From Streptomyces sp. NBC_00523 (GTDB lineage Bacteria > Actinomycetota > Actinomycetes > Streptomycetales > Streptomycetaceae), in the NCBI RefSeq assembly GCF_036346615.1, contig NZ_CP107836.1, forward strand, positions 1,612,001 to 1,676,000: a stretch of DNA of 64,000 nucleotides, given 5' to 3'. The position numbers and the translations under genes are program-made. Below are positions 49,352 through 56,926 of the stretch, in pieces (the stretch's first letter is position 1; every line of letters starts with the position of its first letter). The notes under the pieces were generated by a model. The model worked only from the letters and a program-made list of their open reading frames with translations. It had not been told where the DNA came from and ran no database searches.

Positions 49352-50175
49352 GCGGTCACCGCCCGGCGGACGAGGGCGGCGGCGCCCGCGCGGTCGAGGC
49401 GGCCGTCCGCGACGACGGTGACCACGCGGCGTACGACCGTGGCCCCTGCGGGGACGGGCAGCCGTTCGGCGGCGGCGAGGGAGGAGCCGACGCCCGGGTA
49501 TTCGGCGGTGCGCACGAACCACGGGTCGCGGCGGGTCTCCTCGGTCGCCCCGGCGAAGACCAGCGACCAGCGCTCGCCGCAGAGCGCGACCCAGTCGGCG
49601 GGCCGCCCGTGCACCGCCTCCTCGCCGTCCGCCGTCGGGCCGAACACGGCGGGCGGGGACGTCTCCTTGGGGGCGCGCCAGAAGAAGCCGCCGTATCCGG
49701 CGCCGGGGCGGCCGTTGGTGGCGGGGCTGCCGATCGACAGGTCGTCGGGGCCGGGGTTGGTGAGCGAGAACGAGAGGTCGAGCGTCCAGGCGGTGTCCGA
49801 GAGCGCGGCGGCGGCCACCGTGCGGTGCTCGCGCAGCAGTTCGCGGCCCGCGGCCTCCCAGCCGAGCTCCTCCACGAAGCCGTCCGGGTCGCACAGCTTC
49901 CAGCCCAGGTGGCGCTGGGTGCCGTGGTTGTCGAGCACGGTGGGCCCCTGGCCCCGGACGAAGGTGCGCCCGCCCCAGAAGTTGTGCCCGGAGACGTCCG
50001 GGACGGCGACGGAGGCACCCAGGTGGTGGATGTGGTCGGCGGGGCGCTCCTCGGTGACGGGGATGCCCGCGAGGGTGGTGACCGGGTGGAGGTAGGGGCG
50101 GCCCGCGTCGGCGGGAAGGTAGGTGTAGCGGCCGACGGGGCGGCCCGCGCAGCTGAGCAGGGCGGTGTTCGTCAT
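49348..50175 (-). CDS. PmoA/DUF6807 family protein
   Basis: A 275-residue protein: LPADAGRPYLHPVTTLAGIPVTEERPADHIHHLGASVAVPDVSGHNFWGGRTF near the N-terminus, with conserved His pairs in DHIHHLG, and GYGGFFWRAPKETSPP in the middle. This is the DUF6807/PmoA family, named from a methane monooxygenase by error and not related to it. Such proteins are mostly found next to Gfo/Idh/MocA oxidoreductases, as here, and a role in processing oxidised sugars is suspected but undefined. Its start overlaps the MocA stop and its stop overlaps the GH43 start. Confidence 0.85.
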   Translation of the reverse strand: MTNTALLSCAGRPVGRYTYLPADAGRPYLHPVTTLAGIPVTEERPADHIHHLGASVAVPDVSGHNFWGGRTFVRGQGPTVLDNHGTQRHLGWKLCDPDGFVEELGWEAAGRELLREHRTVAAAALSDTAWTLDLSFSLTNPGPDDLSIGSPATNGRPGAGYGGFFWRAPKETSPPAVFGPTADGEEAVHGRPADWVALCGERWSLVFAGATEETRRDPWFVRTAEYPGVGSSLAAAERLPVPAGATVVRRVVTVVADGRLDRAGAAALVRRAVTA

Positions 50176-51350
50176 GAGGAGGTCACCTCGCTGCGGGCCC
50201 AGGGGGCGCCGAGTTCGGAGAAGAGGGCGAGGGTTTCGGCGCCGGACGCGACCAGGGCGTCGATGCCGCGCACCACCCGGCGGGTGGCCCCGGTGCCGGG
50301 CACGGGGGCGGTGTGCCAGGCGTCGGACGGCAGGGGGCGTGGTTCGGGCGCGGTCCGTACCGCCTCCACGACCTCCATGAAGGCGCCGGTGCGCTCCGGC
50401 GGTACGAGGAGCGGGGCGCCCTCGGTCAGGTGGGCGACCAAGTTCTCCAGGAGGTCGGTGCGCCCGTGCACGGTCTCCACGGGGCCGTGGCCCGCGCGCT
50501 GGACGAGGACGCGGTCCTGCTTGTACCAGAAGGTGATGCGGCCGCGGTCGCCGTGGACGACGACGTACGGCTCCCCCGCCTGCTCCGCGCAGAGGGTGAC
50601 GGCGGCGGTGACGGGCGGCCCGGACGCGGTGGTGACGCGGACGCAGGAGGTGTCGTCGGCCTCGATGTCGTGGGCCCGGAAGAGCTCGGTGTCGATGGCG
50701 GTGACGTCCTCGGCAGTGGTCCCGGCGAGTTCGAGGGCCGTGGCGACGGCGTGGGCGAGGGGGTTGGTAAGGACGCCGTCGACCACCTCGGTGTCCCCGA
50801 TGCGGCGCCGCCCGGCCCAGGGCGCCCGCCGGTAGTAGGCGTCGTCGCGGACCCAGGCGCCCGCCGCCGCGTACCCCCGGACGGTGCCGATGGCTCCGGT
50901 GGCGACGAGTTCCCGGATGGCGGGGACGGCGTGCGAGCCGAAGGACTGGAAGCCCACCTGGCAGGCGGTGCCCGCGTCGCGCACCCCGTCGCGGATGCGG
51001 TCGAAGTCGGCGCGGGTGGCGGCGGGCGGCTTCTCCAGGAGGAGGTGCACGCCGCGCCCGGCGGCGGTCAGGGCGAGCGCGGTGTGGGTCTGGATGGGGG
51101 TGCAGACGACCGCGGCCCGGGCCCCGGTGGAGTCCAGGAGGGCGCCGAAGTCGGCAGACTGCTCGGGGGGTTCGTCCGCGAAGGCGGCCAGCTCGGTGCC
51201 GTCGAGCGGGGTGAGCTCGCAGACGCCGGCGAGGCGGACGAGGCCCTGGTGCTGGAGGCGGCGGATGTTGGCGAGGTGCCAGCGGCCGTGGCCCCGGGCG
51301 CCCGCGAGGACGATCGGGACGGGCGTGGCGGCGGGGGGCAGCGAGGTCAT
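50172..51350 (-). CDS. Gfo/Idh/MocA family oxidoreductase
   Basis: A 392-residue NAD(P)-dependent sugar oxidoreductase. The N-terminal Rossmann fold begins VPIVLAGARGHGRWHLANIRRLQ, has AAVVCTPIQTHTALALTAAGRGVHLLLEKPPAA with the cofactor-site EKP near residue 112, and the C-terminal domain contains GDTEVVDGVLTNPLAHAVATALELAG with the catalytic-type Asp/His. Enzymes of this family oxidise or epimerise aldoses and cyclitols. Given the dehydratase genes upstream, sugar 1-dehydrogenase activity on arabinose or similar is possible. ATG 51350 is preferred (AAGGGG eight bases upstream); a GTG at 51359 overlaps the permease stop. Confidence 0.87.
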   Translation of the reverse strand: MTSLPPAATPVPIVLAGARGHGRWHLANIRRLQHQGLVRLAGVCELTPLDGTELAAFADEPPEQSADFGALLDSTGARAAVVCTPIQTHTALALTAAGRGVHLLLEKPPAATRADFDRIRDGVRDAGTACQVGFQSFGSHAVPAIRELVATGAIGTVRGYAAAGAWVRDDAYYRRAPWAGRRRIGDTEVVDGVLTNPLAHAVATALELAGTTAEDVTAIDTELFRAHDIEADDTSCVRVTTASGPPVTAAVTLCAEQAGEPYVVVHGDRGRITFWYKQDRVLVQRAGHGPVETVHGRTDLLENLVAHLTEGAPLLVPPERTGAFMEVVEAVRTAPEPRPLPSDAWHTAPVPGTGATRRVVRGIDALVASGAETLALFSELGAPWARSEVTSS

Positions 51351-51355
51351 GTCCG

Positions 51356-52273
51356 TCACCCCTTCACGGCGCCGGCGCTGAAGCCGGTGATCAGCCACTT
51401 CTGGATGAAGGCGAAGACGATCACCACGGGCACCGCGGCGATCACCCCGCCCGCGGCGAGCGCGCCCAGGTCGACGCTGTCCGCGCCGATGAGGGTGTTC
51501 AGGCCGACCGGGATCGTCTGCTTGTCCTGCTCGCTGAGGAACATCAGCGCGAACAGGAAGTGGTTCCAGCTGTGCACGAAGGCGAACGAGCCGACGGCGA
51601 TGAGCCCGGGGCGCAGCAGCGGCAGCACGACCGCGCAGAAGGCCCGGAAGCGCGAGCAGCCGTCCACCCAGGCGGCCTCCTCCAGCGAAGGGGGCACGTT
51701 CTTGATGAATCCGCTGATCAGGATGATGGAGAGCGGCAGCTGGAAGACCGTCTCGGCGATGACCACGCTCCCCAGGGAGTTGATCATCTGGAGGTTCTTG
51801 AAGATCTCGAAGAGCGGGACGAGCATCAGCGCGCCGGGGATGAACTGCGAGCAGAGCAGCGCCAGCATGAAGCCGTTCTTGATCCTGAAGTCGAACCGGG
51901 CGAGGGCGTAGCCGCCGGCCAGGGCGACGAGGGTCGTGGCGACCAGGGTGCAGACGCCGACGATCATGCTGTTCTGGAAGAAGACGGCGAAGCTGCGCTC
52001 GTTCCAGACCTTGGAGAAGTGCTCCCCGGTCATCGGCCACGGCACCAGCGAGGTGGAGCCCGCGGGCCGTACGGCGAAGAGGAACATCCAGTAGAACGGG
52101 ACGAGCGTGAAGACCAGGTAGAGGCCCAGCGGTACGTAGATCTGCCAGCGCGGTACGTCGTCGAAGGCGCGTTCGCGTCCTGACCCGCGGCGGGGCGCGG
52201 CGGGCGGCGGGCCCTCGGGGGCGGCCGGCCGTGCGGCACGGGTGCCGTTCTTCTCGGCGAGTGCGGCAGTCAC
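51356..52273 (-). CDS. Carbohydrate ABC transporter permease (second)
   Basis: A 305-residue MalG-like permease with six membrane segments. The cytoplasmic coupling motif EEAAWVDGCSRFRAFCAVVLPLLRPGL (EAA loop, near residues 195-220) contacts the ATPase. The first 30 residues are a charged, Pro/Ala-rich tail. GTG start overlaps the stop of the first permease (GTGA) at 52273. It completes the membrane part of the importer; the ATP-hydrolysing subunit is absent from the operon. Confidence 0.94.
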   Translation of the reverse strand: MTAALAEKNGTRAARPAAPEGPPPAAPRRGSGRERAFDDVPRWQIYVPLGLYLVFTLVPFYWMFLFAVRPAGSTSLVPWPMTGEHFSKVWNERSFAVFFQNSMIVGVCTLVATTLVALAGGYALARFDFRIKNGFMLALLCSQFIPGALMLVPLFEIFKNLQMINSLGSVVIAETVFQLPLSIILISGFIKNVPPSLEEAAWVDGCSRFRAFCAVVLPLLRPGLIAVGSFAFVHSWNHFLFALMFLSEQDKQTIPVGLNTLIGADSVDLGALAAGGVIAAVPVVIVFAFIQKWLITGFSAGAVKG

Positions 52274-53199
52274 TTGTGGTCGCCTCCGAACTTGCTCAGG
52301 CGCAGATAGACGATCGAGCAGAAGAGGAGGATCACGAAGGCGACGGTGGTGAGCGCGGAGGCGTAGCCGAAGTCGTGGCCCTCGATGCCGGTGTTGGCGA
52401 CGTAGAGCGGCAGCGTGGTGGTCTCGCCGGCCGGTCCGCCGCCGGTGAGGGTGTAGAGCAGGTCGACGTTGTTGAACTCCCAGACCCCGCGCAGCAGCGT
52501 GGACAGGATGATCGCGTCGCGCAGGTGGGGCAGGGTGATGTGGAAGAACTGCCGCAGCCGTCCGGCGCCGTCCACGGCGGCCGCCTCGTACAGCTCCTTG
52601 GAGACGGACTGGAGGTCGGCGAGGATGAGGATGGCGAAGAAGGGTACGCCGCGCCAGAGTTCGGCGACGGTCGCGGCCCAGAAGACGGTGCCGGTGTCGG
52701 AGAGCACCGAGGTGCCGTAGTCGCCGATCCCGGCGTCCGCGAGGTAGCGGCTGAAGCCGGTCGAGGAGTTGTAGAGCAGGATCCAGATGGTGCTGGTCAG
52801 CACCCCGGAGACGGCCCACGGCGAGAAGACCATGGCGCGGGAGATGCCCCGGCCGATGAAGGTCTGGTTGACGATCAGGGCCAGCGCGAGCCCCAGCGTG
52901 AGCTGGAGCGCGACCTGCACGAAGACCCACTGGGCGCTGAAGCCGAGGGTCGTCCAGAACTGGTCGTCCTCGGTGAAGATGCGGGTGAAGTTGTCGAGGC
53001 CGGCGAAGCCGTTCCGCCAGGGTTTGGTGACGTTGTAGTTCTGCAGGCTGTAGTAGAAGACGCTGATCACCGGGTAGGCGATGAAGCCGAGCATCAGCAG
53101 CCCCGCGGGGGCGATCAGCAGATACGGCAGCCGGCGGGGGCTCGCGGAGCGGCGCCGGGGCACCTTGGGCGGTGTGGCCGCGGCGGAGGCTTGGGCCAT
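52270..53199 (-). CDS. Sugar ABC transporter permease (first)
   Basis: A 309-residue MalF-like permease with six membrane segments after a basic N-terminus (PPKVPRRRSASPRRLPYLL). The EAA loop is YEAAAVDGAGRLRQFFHITLPHLRD near residues 200-224. It is the first gene of an operon of about nine genes running on the minus strand to the pectinesterase: permease, permease, MocA, DUF6807, GH43, binding protein, acetylesterase, pectate lyase, pectinesterase. The palindrome at 53311-53328 lies 112 bases upstream of its ATG and is the probable IclR operator. Confidence 0.94.
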   Translation of the reverse strand: MAQASAAATPPKVPRRRSASPRRLPYLLIAPAGLLMLGFIAYPVISVFYYSLQNYNVTKPWRNGFAGLDNFTRIFTEDDQFWTTLGFSAQWVFVQVALQLTLGLALALIVNQTFIGRGISRAMVFSPWAVSGVLTSTIWILLYNSSTGFSRYLADAGIGDYGTSVLSDTGTVFWAATVAELWRGVPFFAILILADLQSVSKELYEAAAVDGAGRLRQFFHITLPHLRDAIILSTLLRGVWEFNNVDLLYTLTGGGPAGETTTLPLYVANTGIEGHDFGYASALTTVAFVILLFCSIVYLRLSKFGGDHK

Positions 53200-53310
53200 G
53201 ACACGTCTCCGTTCTCTCTGTACGGGGGTGCGGGTCGTGCGGTGTTCCTGCGTGCGGTGGTACGCGGCGGAGCCGGTGGTGCGTGTAGTACGCAAGCGCT
53301 TCCCGCATGG

Positions 53311-53328
53311 TGTTCGGTATGCCGAACA
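53311..53328. promoter_or_regulatory. IclR-type operator upstream of the importer/pectin operon
   Basis: TGTTCGGTATGCCGAACA is an 18-bp near-perfect palindrome (7-bp arms TGTTCGG and CCGAACA), matching the iclR-spacer site at 36130-36147 in 16 of 18 positions. It lies 112 bases upstream of the first permease gene and 30 bases past the dehydratase stop. A second palindrome with core AAGCGCTT (53294-53301) lies 10 bases away and resembles LacI-type boxes. Confidence 0.7.
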
Positions 53329-53357
53329 AGGGGGCGCCGGAATTCCTGAGGTGCCTT

Positions 53358-55085
53358 TCAGCCGGCGTACGGGTCGGGCACTTCTCCCGGCCGGGCCAGG
53401 AAGGCGAAGTCGCAGCCGGTGTCGGCCTGGGTGATCTGGTCCTGGTAGAGCGCCTGGTAGCCGCGCTCGTAGCGGACGGGCGGCGGGGTCCACTCGGCGC
53501 GGCGGCGCGCCAGTTCCTCGTCGGACACGTCGAGGTTCAGCAGCCGCGCCTCGACGTCCAGGGTGACGAGGTCACCGGTGCGGACGAGGGCGAGCGGCCC
53601 GCCGACGTACGACTCGGGCGCGATGTGCAGCACGCAAGCGCCGTAACTGGTGCCGCTCATCCGGGCGTCGGAGAGCCGGACCATGTCCCGTACCCCCTGC
53701 TTGAGCAGGTAGTCGGGGATGGGCAGCATGCCGTACTCGGGCATCCCCGGACCGCCCTTGGGCCCGGCGTTGCGCAGCACGAGCACATGGTCGGGGCTGA
53801 GCGCGAGCGCCGGGTCGTTGATGGTGCGCTGCATCTCCTGGTAGTCGTCGAAGACGACCGCGGGCCCGGTGTGGCGCAGCAGGTGCGGTTCGGCGGCGAT
53901 GTGCTTGATGACGGCGCCGTCCGGGCAGAGGTTGCCGCGCAGCACCGCCACGCCGCCCTCGTCCGCGAGCGGGTTGGAGCGCTTCCGTATGACGTCGTCG
54001 TTGTGCACGAGCGCCCCGTCGAGCTGGGCGCGCAGGGTGTCGTGCGCGACCGTGGGCCGGTCCAGATGCAGTACGTCGGTGAGCCGGGCCAGGAAGCCGG
54101 GGAGCCCGCCGGCGAAGTGGAAGTCCTCCATCAGGTATTTGCCGCCGGGGCGCAGGTTGGCGAGGACCGGGACGGTGCGGGCGATGCGGTCGAAGTCGTC
54201 CAGGGTGAGCTTGATCCCGGAGCGTCCGGCCATCGCGATGAGGTGGATGACGGCGTTGGTGGACCCGCCGAGCGCGAGGACGGTCGCCACGGCGTCCTCG
54301 TACGCCTCGGCCGTGAGGATCTGCGACAGCTTCCGCTGCTGCCACACCAGTTCGACGATCCGGAGGCCGGAGGCGGCGGCCATCCGGTCGTGGCCGGAGT
54401 CGACGGCGGGGATCGAGGAGGCACCGGGGACGGTGACGCCGAGCGCCTCGGCGGCGGCGGTGAGGGTGGAGGCGGTGCCCATGGTCATGCAGTGGCCGGG
54501 CGAGCGGGCGAGGCCGTTCTCCAGCTCGCCCATCTCGCAGTCGCCGATGAGCCCGGCGCGCTTGTCGTCCCAGTACTTCCACATGTCGGTGCCGGAGCCC
54601 AGGACCTCGTTGCGCCAGTGCCCCGGCAGCATCGGCCCGGCCGGCACGAAGACGGCCGGCAGGTCCACGGACGCGGCGCCCATCAGCAGGGCCGGGGTGG
54701 ACTTGTCGCAGCCGCCGAGCAGCACCGCCCCGTCGACCGGGTAGGAGCGCAGCAGCTCCTCGGTCTCCATCGCCAGCATGTTCCGGTAGAGCATCGGGGT
54801 CGGCTTCTGGAAGGTCTCCGAGAGCGTGGAGACCGGGAACTCCAGCGGGAAGCCGCCCGCCTGCCAGACCCCGCGCTTCACGGCCTGCGCCCGGTCGCGC
54901 AGGTGTACGTGGCAGGGGTTGATGTCCGACCAGGTGTTGAGGATGGCCACGACCGGCTTGCCGAGGTGCTCCTCGGGGAGGTAGCCGAGCTGGCGGGTGC
55001 GGGCGCGGTGGCTGAAGGAGCGGAGCCCGTCGGTGCCGTACCACTGGTGGCTGCGCAGTTCCTCGGGGGCGATGCGGGCGGTCAT
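53358..55085 (-). CDS. Sugar-acid dehydratase, IlvD/Edd family (L-arabinonate dehydratase type)
   Basis: A 575-residue iron-sulfur dehydratase. Cluster-site Cys residues lie in NTWSDINPCHVHLRD near 59, LLGGCDKSTPALLMGAASVDLP near 128, and the DCEMGELENGLARSPGHCMTMGTAST region near 195. The N-terminus (LRSHQWYG) and RSGIKLTLDDFDRIARTVPVLANLRPGGKYLMEDFHFAGGLP match sugar-acid dehydratases such as L-arabinonate dehydratase rather than amino-acid IlvD. It would convert an aldonic acid to a 2-keto-3-deoxy acid. The ATG overlaps the stop of the DapA-like gene upstream. Substrate assignment is inferred from similarity and neighbours. Confidence 0.88.
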   Translation of the reverse strand: MTARIAPEELRSHQWYGTDGLRSFSHRARTRQLGYLPEEHLGKPVVAILNTWSDINPCHVHLRDRAQAVKRGVWQAGGFPLEFPVSTLSETFQKPTPMLYRNMLAMETEELLRSYPVDGAVLLGGCDKSTPALLMGAASVDLPAVFVPAGPMLPGHWRNEVLGSGTDMWKYWDDKRAGLIGDCEMGELENGLARSPGHCMTMGTASTLTAAAEALGVTVPGASSIPAVDSGHDRMAAASGLRIVELVWQQRKLSQILTAEAYEDAVATVLALGGSTNAVIHLIAMAGRSGIKLTLDDFDRIARTVPVLANLRPGGKYLMEDFHFAGGLPGFLARLTDVLHLDRPTVAHDTLRAQLDGALVHNDDVIRKRSNPLADEGGVAVLRGNLCPDGAVIKHIAAEPHLLRHTGPAVVFDDYQEMQRTINDPALALSPDHVLVLRNAGPKGGPGMPEYGMLPIPDYLLKQGVRDMVRLSDARMSGTSYGACVLHIAPESYVGGPLALVRTGDLVTLDVEARLLNLDVSDEELARRRAEWTPPPVRYERGYQALYQDQITQADTGCDFAFLARPGEVPDPYAG

Positions 55086-55984
55086 ATGGACCACCCGGCG
55101 ATCTGGTCGGCGACCTCGGCGCGCTGGGCCTCGGGCAGCACCCGGCTGGGCGGGCGCACCGCGCGGTCGCACAGCCCGAGCGCGGCCAGGGCCTCCTTGA
55201 CGACGGTGACGTTGTTGGCGGACTGCCGGTCGGCGCGCAGCTCCTCGAAGCGGCGGATCTGCTCCCAGACCTTCATGGCGGCCGGATGGTCGCCGGCCCG
55301 CAGCGCCTCCAGCATGGCCAGCGAGACGCCGGGCGCCACGTTGACGAGCCCGGAGGTGAAGCCGGTGGCGCCCGCCGAGAAGTAGGCCGGGGCGTACAGC
55401 TCGGCGAGCCCGGCGACCCAGACGAAGCGGTCAAGACCGGCGTCGCGGGCGAAGGCGGCGAAGCGGGCCGCGTCCGGCACCGCGTACTTGACGCCGATGA
55501 CGTTGGGGCAGCTGTCGGCGAGGACGGCCAGGCAGGCGCCGTCCAGGTGCGGGTTGCGGATGTACGGGACGACCCCGAGCCCGGGCACGGCCTCCGCGAT
55601 GGCCCGGTGGTAGTCGATCCAGCCGTCCTGCGAGACGTACGGGTGGACGGGCTGGTGGACCATCACCATCTCGGCCCCGGCGTCCCGGGCGTGCTCGGCG
55701 GCGGCGACGGCGGTCGGCACGTCGTGTCCGACGCCGACCAGGACCGTGGCGCGGCCGCCGGCCTCCTCGACGGTCAGCTCGGTGACGGTGCGCCGCTCCT
55801 CGGGGGTGAGCGCGTAGAACTCCCCGGTGTTGCCGTTCGGGGTGACGATGCGCACGCCGCCGTCGAGCAGTCTCCGCAGCAGGGCGCGGTGCGCCGTCGT
55901 GTCGATGGATCCGTCCCCGGCGAACGGGGTCACCGGGATCGCCACGACATCTGCGAGGGCCGCCTTCAGCGGGGTGAGGTCCAT
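55082..55984 (-). CDS. DapA-family dehydratase/aldolase, probable 2-keto-3-deoxy sugar acid enzyme
   Basis: A 300-residue TIM-barrel protein of the DHDPS superfamily. VVAIPVTPFAGDGSIDTTAHRALLRRLLDGGVRIVTPNGNTGEFYALTPEERRTV carries the substrate loop, YIRNP the conserved Tyr near residue 140, and VIGVKYAVPDAARF the Schiff-base Lys near 166. Together with the IlvD-type gene it forms a coupled pair, so it likely dehydrates a 2-keto-3-deoxy-pentonate to 2-oxoglutarate semialdehyde, or splits it. ATG 55984 follows GAAAGG; a GTG at 56017 overlaps the GntR stop and is an alternative. Confidence 0.87.
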   Translation of the reverse strand: MDLTPLKAALADVVAIPVTPFAGDGSIDTTAHRALLRRLLDGGVRIVTPNGNTGEFYALTPEERRTVTELTVEEAGGRATVLVGVGHDVPTAVAAAEHARDAGAEMVMVHQPVHPYVSQDGWIDYHRAIAEAVPGLGVVPYIRNPHLDGACLAVLADSCPNVIGVKYAVPDAARFAAFARDAGLDRFVWVAGLAELYAPAYFSAGATGFTSGLVNVAPGVSLAMLEALRAGDHPAAMKVWEQIRRFEELRADRQSANNVTVVKEALAALGLCDRAVRPPSRVLPEAQRAEVADQIAGWSI

Positions 55985-56013
55985 GCGGACTGGCCTTTCT
56001 TCGGTGTGCGGGG

Positions 56014-56670
56014 TCACGCCGCGTCGCCCCCGTCCTCGTCGTCGGGGAAGGCGCGGCGGACGAACGACGCGATGTGGTCGTGCAGGGCCCCGGCCGCCGC
56101 GTCCGCGTCGTCGGCGAGCGCGAGCCGCAGGATCTCCCGGTGCTCGGCCGCCTCCCGCTCCCAGGACGGGATCGCCGACCAGGCGACCGTGGAGACCAGC
56201 GCCGCCTGGTCGCGGACCTCGTCCAGCATCCGGGCGAGCAGCGGGTTGCCGCAGGGCAGATAGAGCGCCCGGTGGAAGTCCCGGTTGGCGAGCGAGCGGT
56301 CGGCCTTGTCGCCCGCCGAGTCCGCCCGCTCCAGGGCCTCCTGCGCCGCGTCGAGCGACGCCTTGCGGGTGATCGAGCGGCGCAGCGCCTCCGGTTCGAG
56401 CAGCAGCCGTACGTCGTAGACCTCGCGGGCCATGGCCGCGTCGACCAGCCGGACGGTGGCGCCCTTGTACTGGCTCATGACGACGAGTCCGGTGCCGGCG
56501 AGGGTCTTCAGCGCCTCGCGGACGGGGGTCTTGGAGACCCCGAACTGCGCGGCGAGCTCGGTCTCCACGAGCGCCTGCCCCGGCCTCAGTTGTGCCGTGA
56601 GGATCGCGTGCTTGATCGCCTCCAGCACGTACTGGGTGCGGGACGGAATCGGGGTGGGCGCAAAGGTCAT
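56014..56670 (-). CDS. GntR family regulator, FCD (FadR-like) domain
   Basis: A 218-residue regulator. The winged helix is YVLEAIKHAILTAQLRPGQALVETELAAQFGVSKTPVREALKTLAGTGLVVMSQYKGATVR (about residues 14-74), and the helical FCD ligand domain follows, with a metal-type His/Asp set in LANRDFHRALYLPCGNPLL and AAEHREILRLALADDA. FCD regulators usually sense carboxylic or sugar acids. It precedes the DapA-like and IlvD-like genes by overlap or short gaps and probably controls them as well as itself. Its promoter and a dyad are at 56736-56779. No other target is certain. Confidence 0.93.
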   Translation of the reverse strand: MTFAPTPIPSRTQYVLEAIKHAILTAQLRPGQALVETELAAQFGVSKTPVREALKTLAGTGLVVMSQYKGATVRLVDAAMAREVYDVRLLLEPEALRRSITRKASLDAAQEALERADSAGDKADRSLANRDFHRALYLPCGNPLLARMLDEVRDQAALVSTVAWSAIPSWEREAAEHREILRLALADDADAAAGALHDHIASFVRRAFPDDEDGGDAA

Positions 56671-56735
56671 GGGTGAAGGGCTCTCACATCTCGCGTATCG
56701 CGTCTCATATATGACGTACGGAGTACGACGCGATG

Positions 56736-56779
56736 AAGCTAGGGCCGCCGCAAATGTTTCGTCAACGCTTCTGACGAAA
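56736..56779 (-). promoter_or_regulatory. Promoter and operator of the gntR-dapA-ilvD operon
   Basis: On the minus strand a TTGACG -35 (56765-56760) and TAGCTT -10 (56741-56736) are 18 bases apart. A 23-bp dyad overlaps the -35: TTTCGTCA (56757-56764) and TGACGAAA (56772-56779). The -10 sequence is the same as that of the kdgD promoter at 60317-60322. A further TCATATATG element lies downstream (about 56704-56713). The dyad is a candidate autoregulatory site. Confidence 0.6.
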
Positions 56780-56926
56780 GAAGTTCACGGGACGGGGACA
56801 TGTGCCGTACACGGATTCCGGTGCGCCGCGCCGGAGTTCCCGGGGGTAGGGCATCTGCCCGATGCCGCGCCGGGGCCTCAGCCGCCAGCCTGACCGCAGG
56901 AAGAACGCGCAGGTCGGAAGGGTGCG

